Positions 47,743 to 56,477 of a stretch of DNA of 61,664 bases are shown one piece after another. A program made the position numbers and the translations under genes. The stretch covers positions 1-61,664 of the forward strand of contig NZ_JAAFYZ010000036.1 in the NCBI RefSeq assembly GCF_018274385.1. Reading direction: 5' to 3'. The stretch is from Catenulispora pinistramenti. GTDB lineage: Bacteria; Actinomycetota; Actinomycetes; Streptomycetales; Catenulisporaceae. The first letter of the stretch is position 1, and every line of letters begins with the position of its first letter. The notes beneath the pieces were generated by a model. It made no database searches and was not told the DNA's origin. It saw nothing but the letters and a program-made list of their open reading frames with translations.

Positions 47743-48605
47743 CGGGTCCTGCTTCCGCGAAGGTGGTCGGCGGCGGGGTCCGGGCCGGCGTCCGCGTGCC
47801 GGCTCAGCCAGGCCACGCAGCTACGGCCGCTGTCAGGGTCGGTGTCGCACAGGACGACGGCGTCGTATTCGGCCGACCAGGCCGGCCAGTGCCGTGCCAG
47901 GTCGAGCCACACGCTGGTGCAGTAGGAGCCGGGGCCGACGCGGACCGACGGCAGTGCGCACGCCTCGATTCGCGCCGGGTCCGTCCGGGGCCCCGCCACG
48001 AGGAGCACCCGGTCCTCCGGCAGGCCCGCGACGGCCTGCCGGATCACCGTGCCGAGCCGGTCCGCCCGCACCGGTGCCGCCGCCCGCGCCGCCCACGCCC
48101 CGCCGGAGCCCAGCACGAGCAGGACGCCCGAATCCACCTCGGGCATGTGCGTCATCGCCGGGGCCGCGTAGGGCAGGGTCGTCTGTTCCAGGATGAACAG
48201 TGCCAGCCGCGTGGCGCGCCCGGACCGGGCATAGGCCGAGGCCAGGCGCAGGGCGGTGAACGGCGACCGCAAGCCTTGTCCGGACACGGCCAGGGACCGG
48301 GCGCGCCCGCCGAGCAGATGGTTGGCGTGCGCGGACACCGTGGTCAGCGGGTGGTAGTCCGGGAGGGCGTGCGCCAGGATCAGCAGATCCGGTCGCGCCC
48401 GCGGCTCCAGGGCCGCCTGCGCGATCAGCTGCTCGGCGAGTTCGGTGAACGAGACGTTGCGGCCGTCGGCCAGCAGGTCCTCGCGCACCGGGATCCCGTA
48501 CGGGGCCAGCAGATCCCGGTGGTAGTCCAGCAGCTCGCGGTCGTAGCCCGGGGGATTGCCCGCGTCGGCCGTGACGTGGATGGCACAGTCCAGCGACAGG
48601 CCCAT
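47739..48605 (-). CDS. Ketosynthase-like protein without nucleophile Cys
   Basis: This 288-residue protein looks like a short thiolase-fold (KASIII-like) protein: LILAHALPDYHP in the first half, LAVSGQGLRSPFTALRLASAY where the active-site Cys strand should be, then DSGVLLVLGSGG. Gly or Ser occupies the Cys position, so it should not condense by itself. It may act as a chain-length-factor-like or structural partner of the KASIII-like protein at 51646-52638. The assignment is moderate because overall similarity is low. Confidence 0.6.
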   Translation of the reverse strand: MGLSLDCAIHVTADAGNPPGYDRELLDYHRDLLAPYGIPVREDLLADGRNVSFTELAEQLIAQAALEPRARPDLLILAHALPDYHPLTTVSAHANHLLGGRARSLAVSGQGLRSPFTALRLASAYARSGRATRLALFILEQTTLPYAAPAMTHMPEVDSGVLLVLGSGGAWAARAAAPVRADRLGTVIRQAVAGLPEDRVLLVAGPRTDPARIEACALPSVRVGPGSYCTSVWLDLARHWPAWSAEYDAVVLCDTDPDSGRSCVAWLSRHADAGPDPAADHLRGSRTR

Positions 48606-48606
48606 G

Positions 48607-48864
48607 TCAGTCGCGCAGGGCGAGGTTCCGGTCGACGTAGTCGGCCAGGGACCCGATGGTCCGGAAGTCGTCCATGTCCAGGTTCTCCGGGTCGATCTCC
48701 AGCCCGACGTTGTCCTCCAGCACCATCAGCAGCTCCAGCACCGAGGTGGAGTCCAGGTGCAGGTCGTCGAACAGCCGGACGTCCTCGCCGAGGTCGGTCA
48801 CCTCGTGCTTGAGGACCTCGGCCAGACACTTGCCGATGGCCTCGACGGTCTCAGGACGGTTCAT
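48607..48864 (-). CDS. Acyl carrier protein
   Basis: This 85-residue stand-alone acyl carrier protein has the phosphopantetheine Ser in DDLHLDSTSVLELL, followed by an acidic helix III region. It lies between the decarboxylase and the ketosynthase-like gene. By analogy with BtrI in butirosin biosynthesis it should carry an amino acid loaded by the ATP-grasp ligase and decarboxylated by the PLP enzyme of this operon. Confidence 0.93.
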   Translation of the reverse strand: MNRPETVEAIGKCLAEVLKHEVTDLGEDVRLFDDLHLDSTSVLELLMVLEDNVGLEIDPENLDMDDFRTIGSLADYVDRNLALRD

Positions 48865-48929
48865 GGGGCACTCCTATGCGGGGATGCGGGTGTGTGGATG
48901 AGGGGGAGAGAACAGGGGGCTGCGAAACC

Positions 48930-50204
48930 TCACACGAGGATGAGGTGCTGGGGGTCGAGCAGGTCCTGGACCGTGTCGCGCCGCCGGACCAGGTGCGCCT
49001 GGCCGTCCAGCACCAGGACCTCGGCCGGGTGGCCGTGGCTGAGGAACAGGACCGGGGAGGCGCTGGGCCCGTAGGCGCCGGAGCGTTCGACGCCGAGCAG
49101 GTCGCCGGGCCGCACCTCGGGCAGGACGACTGCCTTGCCGACGACGTCGTTCGGGGTGCACAGCGGGCCGGTGACCGTGTAGGGCCGCAGGTCCGGCTCG
49201 TCCGGGCGGCTCAGGGAGCGGATGGGGAAGTTGCGTTTGACGAAGCTGCCGATCCCGACCGCGGCCATGTGGTGGTTCGTGCCGCCGTCGGCGACCGCGA
49301 ACCACTCCCCGCGCGACTGCTTCACGTAGCGGGCCCGCACCACGTACAGCCCGCACCAGCCGACCAGGTAGCGGCCCAGCTCGGTGATCACGCGGCAGCC
49401 GGGCAGGTCCGCCAGGAACTGTGCGACGAGGTCGTTCACGCCCGCGGCGACGGCTGCCACGTCGAGGTCCTTCTCGCCCTCGAAGTACGGCACGCCGAAC
49501 CCGCCGCCGATGTCCACGGTGTTCAGCGGGAATCCCAGCGCCGCGGACAGCCGCCGGGCGGTGTCCAGGATGCCCCTGGTGTTGTCGATGACAGCCTGCT
49601 GATCCAGGATCCGGGTGCCCATGTAGGCGTGGACGCCTTCGACCCGGACCCGGCGCAGCCCCTGGAAGAACTCCTGGGACTCCAGTAGCGTCTCCTCGTC
49701 GATGCCGAACTGACGCGGCTTGCCGCCCATCGCGAGCCGGGAGCCCTTGGCCTGGAACGCCGGGTTGACCCGCAGCAGCACCCGCACGCCTTCCGGCGGC
49801 GCGATGGATTCCAGCTGGGCGATCTCGGCGAGGGATTCGCACACCACGGCGTGGATGTCGGCGGCCAGGCAGGCCTGGAGCTCCTGGGCGGACTTGGCCG
49901 GCCCGAGGAAGATGATGTCCCGCGGATCCGCGCCCGCCCGCAGCGCGGTGACCAGTTCCACGTGGGAGGAGACTTCCATCCCCGCGCCGAGCGAGCGCAG
50001 TACCGCGCACACGCTGACGTTCGGATTGGCCTTCGCGGAGTAGAAGACGTCGATCCGCGGGTCGAGCAGATCGCGCAGCGTCCGGTAGGTCTCGCGCAGC
50101 CGGTCGCCGTCGTAGAGGTACATGGGGGTGCCGAACTGTTCGGCCAGCTCGCTGATGCGAAGTCCCTGGACGGTGTACTCGGCCGGACTCGTGCCGGTCA
50201 TCAC
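48930..50204 (-). CDS. Fold type III PLP decarboxylase, BtrK-like
   Basis: This protein of about 424 residues belongs to the diaminopimelate/ornithine decarboxylase family. The Schiff-base Lys is in FYSAKANPN (about Lys58), the PLP-phosphate Gly-rich loop is DIGGGFGVPY, and GPLCTPNDVV holds the substrate-side Cys. BtrK in butirosin biosynthesis decarboxylates glutamyl-ACP to GABA-ACP. The adjacent ATP-grasp ligase and ACP make the same logic likely here. Start is GTG 50204 or ATG 50201 after AAGGAGC, overlapping the ligase stop. Free ornithine/lysine decarboxylation remains possible. Confidence 0.88.
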   Translation of the reverse strand: MMTGTSPAEYTVQGLRISELAEQFGTPMYLYDGDRLRETYRTLRDLLDPRIDVFYSAKANPNVSVCAVLRSLGAGMEVSSHVELVTALRAGADPRDIIFLGPAKSAQELQACLAADIHAVVCESLAEIAQLESIAPPEGVRVLLRVNPAFQAKGSRLAMGGKPRQFGIDEETLLESQEFFQGLRRVRVEGVHAYMGTRILDQQAVIDNTRGILDTARRLSAALGFPLNTVDIGGGFGVPYFEGEKDLDVAAVAAGVNDLVAQFLADLPGCRVITELGRYLVGWCGLYVVRARYVKQSRGEWFAVADGGTNHHMAAVGIGSFVKRNFPIRSLSRPDEPDLRPYTVTGPLCTPNDVVGKAVVLPEVRPGDLLGVERSGAYGPSASPVLFLSHGHPAEVLVLDGQAHLVRRRDTVQDLLDPQHLILV

Positions 50205-51664
50205 TGCTCCTTCCGGTTGAGCGCCGTCGTCTCACTGGTGGGCCGGACGTCGGACAGTTGGGACAGCGCGGCCTGGACCGTCGTGTCGAGGGCGGCCAGG
50301 CCGGCTCGGTCCGGCGCGATCAGCAGGGTGTGCAGGCGCCCCTGGAACGACGACGCGTTCGCGGCGGCGGTGTCGGCTGCGGCGTTCACGGTGCCGAAGC
50401 ACGTGATGACGAGCCGCCGGCCGTCGGCGGGGCCGGGGCCGTCCAGGTCCGCGACCGGGCCCAGGGCGGAACGGACCGCCTCGAAGGTGAGGGGAGCGGT
50501 GAGCGCCAGTGTGTAGTGCTTGGCGAGCGCGGTGCTCTCCGGAGGAAGGAAGCGCTCTGTCACACTGCCCTGATACGTCGACATGTTCAGCCGGGCGTTG
50601 ATCTCCAGGACCGGGTACAGCAGGCCGTTCGCGCCGAGGATGGCGTCGATGCCGGCGACCCCGGTGAATCCGTCGGCGTACAGCGCGGCGCCGACGGCCT
50701 GGGCGGCCTGGCCGATCTCGGCGAGGTGGCCGGCGTCGAGGTCGGGGGGCATGACGTGGCCGCGGTGCACGCCGTTCTCGGTCAGGGCCCCTTTGACGAA
50801 GTCCAGTTCCACGCGGCCGTCGCGGTCCACGACCACCTGGTAGTTCAGGTCGAAGGCCTTGGGCAGCCAGTCCTCGACCACGACTTCCAGCCGATCATCG
50901 CCCCGGCGCTCGGCGCGCCGCTGGACCATGGTGAGCAGCCGCCGGGCGCGCACGGGTGATTCCAGCAGCACCAGCCCCTTGCCGGAGACCCCGAACGCGT
51001 CCTTGACGACCACCGGGCTGCCGGCTTCCAGGGCGGCGGCGCGGCGGGTGAGTGCCGCCGCGAACTCCGCGACGGTCTCGCAGCACTGCCCGGGGACCGG
51101 ACGGAGCCCGGCCGCCTCGACGAGCCGGCGGCCGTAGATCTTGCTGTTGACCCGCTCGCAGGTCGCCGCGTCCGGGACCGCCAGCGGCAGGCCGCAGACC
51201 TCTGCGACGCGCTGCTCCAGTGCGGAGACCCCCATCGGCAGCAGGCGGGCGCCTTCACGGCCGAGCTCAGACAGGCGCCGCAGCAGCTGCGGGGAGGCCA
51301 GGACGGCTTCGGCGGTGGACTGGGCCTCGGCGCCGTTCTCCGGGACCAGCTGTGTCGGCAGGGCCGTTCCCGCCGATTCGGCGTAGGCGCGGTAGCCCGG
51401 ATCCAGCGGGGTGCGCAGGATCAGGAAGTCGTCGGGACCGGCGAGCAGCGCGCCCAGTTCCTCCATCCGCTGCACCAGCGGCGCGGAGACGGCGAATCCG
51501 GGATCGGGCAGCCCGATGTGGCCGCGCGCCCACTGCTGTTCGACCTCGAAGTTGCACAGCAGCACCAGGCGGGTGTCGGGGTCGCCGGTGAGCGCCGTCT
51601 TGATCGCCCGCAGGTAGCGGGTGTCTGTGTTCGCCGCCGTCGTCGTCACTGGCGAGCCTGGCAT
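50201..51664 (-). CDS. ATP-grasp aminoacyl-ACP ligase, BtrJ-like
   Basis: This 487-residue protein has ATP-grasp elements: VVVKDAFGVSGKGLVLL (ATP-binding Lys), VVVEDWLPKAFDLNYQVVV, and GVAGIDAILGANGLLYPVLEINARLNMSTYQ (metal-binding Glu and Asn). Its length and context match BtrJ, which joins an amino acid (Glu) to an acyl carrier protein with ATP. I chose ATG 51664 with GAGGAGG just upstream; GTG 51649 overlapping the KASIII stop is the alternative. A ligase-ACP-decarboxylase set supplies an omega-amino acyl starter on the carrier. Confidence 0.82.
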   Translation of the reverse strand: MPGSPVTTTAANTDTRYLRAIKTALTGDPDTRLVLLCNFEVEQQWARGHIGLPDPGFAVSAPLVQRMEELGALLAGPDDFLILRTPLDPGYRAYAESAGTALPTQLVPENGAEAQSTAEAVLASPQLLRRLSELGREGARLLPMGVSALEQRVAEVCGLPLAVPDAATCERVNSKIYGRRLVEAAGLRPVPGQCCETVAEFAAALTRRAAALEAGSPVVVKDAFGVSGKGLVLLESPVRARRLLTMVQRRAERRGDDRLEVVVEDWLPKAFDLNYQVVVDRDGRVELDFVKGALTENGVHRGHVMPPDLDAGHLAEIGQAAQAVGAALYADGFTGVAGIDAILGANGLLYPVLEINARLNMSTYQGSVTERFLPPESTALAKHYTLALTAPLTFEAVRSALGPVADLDGPGPADGRRLVITCFGTVNAAADTAAANASSFQGRLHTLLIAPDRAGLAALDTTVQAALSQLSDVRPTSETTALNRKEQ

Positions 51665-52638
51665 GAGGCCTCCTCGTTCGTGGCCGGTTCGACCACCATG
51701 TCGATCACCATCGCCGCGTAGGTGGCGCCCAGGCCCACCGCGGTCAGCAGGTAGCGCCCGCCCGCGGCGAGCCGGCCCTGCTCGCGCAGCGTGACGAGAT
51801 TGAGGAACGGGTCCACGCAGAAGCAGTGGCTGTAGCGCGGGATGTTGTCCAGGTAGACCAACTGCTTGTCCACCCCGAGTTCCTTGATGACCCGCAGCCA
51901 TGAGGAGCGGTTCACGTTGTGCGGGATGACGGCGGTCAGCTCGGACAGGTCGGTGGCCGCCTCGGCCAGCGCCTCTTGGATGACGGCGGCCAGATCGGCG
52001 GGGTAGCTCTCCCCGAAGTCCCGGACGGCTTGCGGGGTCATCCGGATGCCGTGGCTGAACCGGCCGTCGGTGCGCACCGCGTAGCCGCGCACGACCGCCG
52101 GGCCGCCGCCGATGCCCACCAGGCACGCGGCCGAGGCCTCGCCCATGATCGCGGTGTTGTCGATGAGCCGGGCCAGCTTGGAGAACGCCTTCTCGCCGGT
52201 GACGACGAGCGCCTTGGCCGCCGGGTCGCCGTCGGCGCGCAGCAGCTCGCCGGCCGCGTCGACCGCGGCCAGACCGCCGGCGCAGCCCTGCTGGGTGAGG
52301 GAGAACGCCTCGGCGTCCGGCAGGCCCAGCAGCTCGGCGATCCGCGTCGCCGGGTCCAGCCCGGCCGGCGTCACCTGCTGGATGGTGTGCGCGTAGATCA
52401 GGTAGCGGATGTCCTCGTGGTCCGCGACCCGTTCCACGACCGTCCTGGCCGGGGCGCACAGGAGGTCGAACAGGTGTTGGTCGGGGTCCTGGCGCAGGCG
52501 GTCCAGGCCGTGCACGCGGTGGAACAGCCGGCCCTGGCTGCGCGACAGGCCCAGGTCGGCGGCGACGTCCAGCACGTCGGCCGACTCCTGCGGCGCGTAG
52601 GCCGCGAGGTCGTGGAGCGTGGTGAGCTGAGCGAGCAT
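51646..52638 (-). CDS. KASIII-like enzyme with Cys-His-His triad
   Basis: This 330-residue protein has the beta-ketoacyl-ACP synthase III fold. The nucleophile is Cys119 in SLTQQGCAGG, the His is His240 in VIPHNVN, and at the usual Asn position the sequence reads PRYSHCFC (His271). Canonical KASIII has Cys-His-Asn; Cys-His-His is typical of elongating KAS or variant acyltransferase members. It is the first gene of the leftward operon and probably extends the amino-acyl-ACP starter or transfers it onward. The promoter region upstream has a perfect 13-base inverted repeat. Confidence 0.87.
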   Translation of the reverse strand: MLAQLTTLHDLAAYAPQESADVLDVAADLGLSRSQGRLFHRVHGLDRLRQDPDQHLFDLLCAPARTVVERVADHEDIRYLIYAHTIQQVTPAGLDPATRIAELLGLPDAEAFSLTQQGCAGGLAAVDAAGELLRADGDPAAKALVVTGEKAFSKLARLIDNTAIMGEASAACLVGIGGGPAVVRGYAVRTDGRFSHGIRMTPQAVRDFGESYPADLAAVIQEALAEAATDLSELTAVIPHNVNRSSWLRVIKELGVDKQLVYLDNIPRYSHCFCVDPFLNLVTLREQGRLAAGGRYLLTAVGLGATYAAMVIDMVVEPATNEEASCQARQ

Positions 52639-52718
52639 CGGATCCCGCCTGACGGAGGTGGTGGGACGCGGCGGCGTCCTGCGAACCCGATGCTAGGAAC
52701 GAATCAGGGCTCGTATCC

Positions 52719-52782
52719 ATCATGGAAATCCACGGCCCGGCCCGCCGCGCCCGGTATCAGGGTTCTGCGGGATTTCCATGAT
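52719..52782. promoter_or_regulatory. Divergent promoter with perfect 13-bp inverted repeat
   Basis: ATCATGGAAATCC (52719-52731) and GGATTTCCATGAT (52770-52782) are exact reverse complements separated by 38 bases, placed between the KASIII-like and condensation-domain genes. Each arm is also flanked by a further ATCC word. The words ATCAGGGCTC and ATCAGGGTTC recur nearby as a direct repeat. The symmetry suggests one regulator, perhaps the LAL protein, controlling both operons. Confidence 0.7.
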
Positions 52783-52866
52783 ATCCGGCACCGGGAGCGC
52801 CTTCATAGCATCGGTCCCGCGCCGTGATCGGCTCACCCGGCACGCAGCAGCCCTCAAGGAGGTTCC

Positions 52867-54651
52867 GTGGAACTATCGGCTCCGCCGCGGGTGTACACCG
52901 TGGACTTCACCGGCGGGCGCTCCGGCACCGGCCCGGCGACCCATGCCCAGCGCAACCTCCTGCGGTGGATCGACCAGCCGGACGACGCCGGCTCGGCCAC
53001 CATCCCGCTGTTCCTGGACCTGCCCGCCGGCACCGGCGTCGCCGACGTCGCCGAGGTGCTCGCGGCGTTGCTGGCCCGCCACGACGCCCTGCGGACCACC
53101 TTCGCCGCCGGAGCCGACGGCACGGTGCTCCAGCACGTCGCCGCCACCGGGCGCCTCGAGGTGGAGATCCACGAGCTGCCGCCGGGACCGCCGGCCCGGG
53201 GCCTGGAGCGCAGGCTCCGCCGGCAGCCGTTCGACCCGGCGCTCGACCTGCCGCTGCGCGCGGCCGTCGTGACCCACGGCGGGCAGCCCCATCTGGCCGT
53301 CCTGGTCATCTCGCACCTGGCGGCGGACGTCGGGTGCGCCCGGATCCTCGCCGACCAGTTCACCGCGCTGATCAACGGGGCTGAGCCCTGGAGCGCCGGA
53401 CCGCTGGGGCCCTCGCCCCTGGACGACGCCGCGGCGGAGCAGTCCGCGGCCGGCCGGCGGCGAGCCGAGGCGGCGCTGCGGTACTGGGACGGTGTGCTCA
53501 CAGCCGTGCCGCAAGCCATGTTCTCGATCCCGGTGCCGAACCAGGCGCCCCAGCGCCGGCGCCGGGCGACGATGCGCTCCAGGGCCGCCGCCCTGGCCCT
53601 GGCCCGGATCGCGGCCCGGACCGGCTGCAGCCACTCCACCGTGACGCTCGCCGCGGTCGCGCTGTGCCTGGCGCGGCGCACCGGGAATCAGAGCACTGGG
53701 ATGACCTTGCTGGCCGGCAACCGGTTCGGCGCGGCGATGCACGACTACGTCGGCAGTCTGGCTCAGGACGCGCCGTTCCACGTCGATCCCTGGGCGGCCA
53801 CGTTCGACGAGGTGGTCCGCCGGACCGGGACGGCCGCGTTGCGGGCGTACGGCTGCGGGCGGTTCGACCCCGCGCAGATGTGGCAGACCATTGACACGGT
53901 AGGCCGGGAGCGCGGCACCCATTTCCACCGCGACTGCGTCTACAACGACACTTCCAGGTTCCGCGGCCAGGCTCCGCCGAGCGAGCCGACCGGCTCGGCG
54001 GCGGACATCGGCCAGGCCCTGGAGCAGACCCGGATCACCATGATGCCGGACGAGGCGTACCCGGCGGCCTTCTTCCTGAGCGTGCGCGCCGTGTGGGAAG
54101 AGCTGGTGCTGATGCTGTGGGCCGACCCGCGCTACCTTCCGCGCGCCGACGTCAACGACTTCCTCCTGGCCGTGGAGAGGGTGCTGGTCACCTGTGCGCC
54201 GCACGACGTGCCCGTCCCGGATCTCCTGGCGGCCACCGGCCTGGCCGGCCCGGAGCGCGGCCCCGGCTGGATCCGTTCGGCGGGTTGCTGGGTCGATCTG
54301 GCCTGCGCGACCGAGGTGTTCGACGCCGGGCTGGCCGCCCTGGGCTCGCCCGGCGGCGCGCTGTTCGCCGAACCGGCCGGGACCGGGGCCGGAACACAGA
54401 CCGGGACCGGGGCCGCGGGACAGGAGGTCGAGCTTGTGGGCTACGCCGCCTGGCCGGACCGGGACACTGCCCGGCCCAGCCCCGCCGAACTGCACGAGGC
54501 CTGCCGTCCGCACCTCGCCGGACGTTTCAGCGCCCTGACACCGCAGCGCTACGTCGTGTGCGCCGGCCTGCCGGCTGATCCGCGCGATCCGGCCTCGTGG
54601 CGGGCCGCCGGGGTTCTCGCCGAGGGCTCCGGCCGACCAGAGAGGCGGTGA
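52867..54651 (+). CDS. Stand-alone condensation-domain protein, altered active site
   Basis: This 594-residue protein is related to NRPS condensation domains. The HHxxxDG motif reads SHLAADV (149-155): the second, catalytic His and the Asp remain, while the first His and the final Gly have changed. ARHDALRTTF near residue 70 and a late region with ALRAYGCGRFDPAQ fit the fold; the last ~120 residues are less clear and include a Gly/Thr-rich repeat (GTGAGTQTGTG). It could form the amide or ester joining the ACP-bound chain to its partner. GTG 52867 has GGAGG nearby. It opens the rightward operon. Confidence 0.8.
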   Translation: MELSAPPRVYTVDFTGGRSGTGPATHAQRNLLRWIDQPDDAGSATIPLFLDLPAGTGVADVAEVLAALLARHDALRTTFAAGADGTVLQHVAATGRLEVEIHELPPGPPARGLERRLRRQPFDPALDLPLRAAVVTHGGQPHLAVLVISHLAADVGCARILADQFTALINGAEPWSAGPLGPSPLDDAAAEQSAAGRRRAEAALRYWDGVLTAVPQAMFSIPVPNQAPQRRRRATMRSRAAALALARIAARTGCSHSTVTLAAVALCLARRTGNQSTGMTLLAGNRFGAAMHDYVGSLAQDAPFHVDPWAATFDEVVRRTGTAALRAYGCGRFDPAQMWQTIDTVGRERGTHFHRDCVYNDTSRFRGQAPPSEPTGSAADIGQALEQTRITMMPDEAYPAAFFLSVRAVWEELVLMLWADPRYLPRADVNDFLLAVERVLVTCAPHDVPVPDLLAATGLAGPERGPGWIRSAGCWVDLACATEVFDAGLAALGSPGGALFAEPAGTGAGTQTGTGAAGQEVELVGYAAWPDRDTARPSPAELHEACRPHLAGRFSALTPQRYVVCAGLPADPRDPASWRAAGVLAEGSGRPERR

Positions 54652-54654
54652 GCC

Positions 54655-55668
54655 GTGGCCATCATCGAGGCGCGCGGACTGGCCCGGACCTTCCGCGGCC
54701 AGGGCGGCACCGTCGAGGCCGTGCGCGGCGTCGACCTGGACGTCCAGGCCGGTGAGATCGTCGGCTTCCTCGGGACGAACGGCGCGGGCAAGACCACCAC
54801 GCTGCGGATGCTGACGACCCTGCTGGCACCCACCGGCGGTTCGGCGACCGTCGCCGGCGCCGACCTGATCCGCGAGCCCGGGGCGGTCCGCAGGCGCATC
54901 GGCTACGTCGCCCAGAGCACCGGTGCGCACCCCGACTTCACCGTGTTCGAGGAGCTCCTGACGCAGGGCCGGCTCTACCGGATGCGGCCGGCCGAGGCCC
55001 GCCGCCGGGCCGTCGAGGCCTCCCGCCGCCTGGACCTGCAGGAACTGCACGGCCGCCAGGTCCGAAGCCTTTCCGGCGGGCAGCGCCGCCGGCTGGACGT
55101 GGCCCTGGGCCTGGTCCACGGTCCGCCGCTGATCTTCCTGGACGAGCCGTCGACCGGGCTGGACCCGCAAAGCCGCCGCACGCTGTGGGATCTGGTGGCC
55201 CGGCTGCGCGCCGAATCGGGCACCACCATCTTCCTGACGACGCACTATCTGCAGGAGGCCGACGCGCTGTGCGACCGGATCCTGGTCATGGACCGCGGCC
55301 GGATCGTGGCCGCCGGCACCCCCGAGGAGTTGAAGCAGCGGCTGTCCGGCGACGTGATCACGGTCGCGCTGGTGCGTGAGGACCCGGCCGCGCACGCGGC
55401 GATCCGCGCTCTGCCCGGGGTCTCGCACGTCACCCGGGACGATCGCACCCTGCGGCTCACGGCGGGCAACGGCGCGCAGGTGCTCTTCGCGGTGATCCGC
55501 GCGCTGGGCGACGCCGGGGTCGCCGTGCAGGGGGTCCAGATCGAGCGCCCGACCCTGGACGACGTGTTCCACGCGCTGACCGGCCAGCCGCGGGAAGGAG
55601 GTGCCGACCATGACCGAACCGTCGACCGGAGCCAGGCGCAGGGAGTCCGTGATGGAGTTCGTCTCTGA
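54655..55668 (+). CDS. DrrA-type ABC transporter ATP-binding protein
   Basis: This 337-residue ATPase has Walker A GTNGAGKTT, the Q-loop YVAQSTG, signature LSGGQRRRLD, Walker B LIFLDEPSTGLDP and the H-loop TTHYLQEAD. The C-terminal extension matches the DrrA/daunorubicin-resistance family. It pairs with the overlapping permease gene to export the region D product. The two genes overlap by 59 bases. Confidence 0.96.
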   Translation: MAIIEARGLARTFRGQGGTVEAVRGVDLDVQAGEIVGFLGTNGAGKTTTLRMLTTLLAPTGGSATVAGADLIREPGAVRRRIGYVAQSTGAHPDFTVFEELLTQGRLYRMRPAEARRRAVEASRRLDLQELHGRQVRSLSGGQRRRLDVALGLVHGPPLIFLDEPSTGLDPQSRRTLWDLVARLRAESGTTIFLTTHYLQEADALCDRILVMDRGRIVAAGTPEELKQRLSGDVITVALVREDPAAHAAIRALPGVSHVTRDDRTLRLTAGNGAQVLFAVIRALGDAGVAVQGVQIERPTLDDVFHALTGQPREGGADHDRTVDRSQAQGVRDGVRL

Positions 55669-56416
55669 CGTGGTCCTGATCTGCCGTCGCCAGCTGCGCC
55701 TGGACGCGCGCAACCCGGTGTGGCTGGTGGTGAACCTCCTTCAACCGACGCTCTACCTGGCCTTCTTCGGCCCCTTACTTCCCCACGTCATCCCGGTGTC
55801 GGCCCAGAAGTCGGCCGGCGGCGCGTGGCAGGTCTACGTTCCGGGACTGCTCGTCCAGCTGTGTCTGTTCGGCGCGGCCTTCGTCGGCTTCACGGTCATC
55901 GCGGACTGGCGCTTGGGCGTCATGGAGCGGATGCGCGTCACCCCGATCAGCAGGTTCGCCCTGCTGTTCGGCCGGGTCCTGCACGACGTCGTCGTCCTGC
56001 TGGGCCAGAGCCTGGTCCTGCTGGCAGCGGCCACGGTGGCCGGGCTCCGGATCCCCCTCGTGGCCGTTCCGGTCGCCCTGTTCTTCATCAGCCTGCTGAC
56101 TGTCAGCCTGTCATCCCTGTCCTACGGCCTGGGCCTGGTAGTCAAGAACGAGTCGACGTTCGCTCCGGTCCTGAACACCACAACCGTCATGATGCTGCTC
56201 CTGTCCGGCATCCTCCTGCCCATGTCGCTGGCCCCCGGCTGGCTGAACGACGTCTCCCACCTGACACCGTTCCGCTACGTCGTGGACGCCGTCCGCGACG
56301 TCTTCGCGGGCCACTACACCACGGCGCCGGTCGCCGAAGGCGCGACCGTGGCGCTTGTCCTGGCCGCCGCGTCCCTGGGGCTGGGCACCTACGTGTTCCG
56401 GCGAGAGAGCTCCTGA
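55610..56416 (+). CDS. DrrB-type ABC transporter permease
   Basis: This 268-residue membrane protein of the ABC-2 type has about six membrane segments, including VWLVVNLLQPTLYLAFFGPL, and the C-terminal region LSGILLPMSLAPGWLNDVSHLTPFRY typical of DrrB-like permeases. ATG 55610 has AAGGAGG eight bases upstream. It forms the exporter with the preceding ATPase. Confidence 0.95.
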   Translation: MTEPSTGARRRESVMEFVSDVVLICRRQLRLDARNPVWLVVNLLQPTLYLAFFGPLLPHVIPVSAQKSAGGAWQVYVPGLLVQLCLFGAAFVGFTVIADWRLGVMERMRVTPISRFALLFGRVLHDVVVLLGQSLVLLAAATVAGLRIPLVAVPVALFFISLLTVSLSSLSYGLGLVVKNESTFAPVLNTTTVMMLLLSGILLPMSLAPGWLNDVSHLTPFRYVVDAVRDVFAGHYTTAPVAEGATVALVLAAASLGLGTYVFRRESS

Positions 56417-56477
56417 ACGGGAGTGTTCTGCCCTGCCATGCCCCTGACCATCCGATGACACCGAACGGGAGTCTTCC

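Noticed and set aside
52672-52866. Possible SARP heptamer sites in divergent promoters
   Set aside because: I looked for TCGAGC-type heptamers at 11- or 22-base spacing here and upstream of regions A and B and found none convincing by eye; a weight-matrix scan would be decisive.
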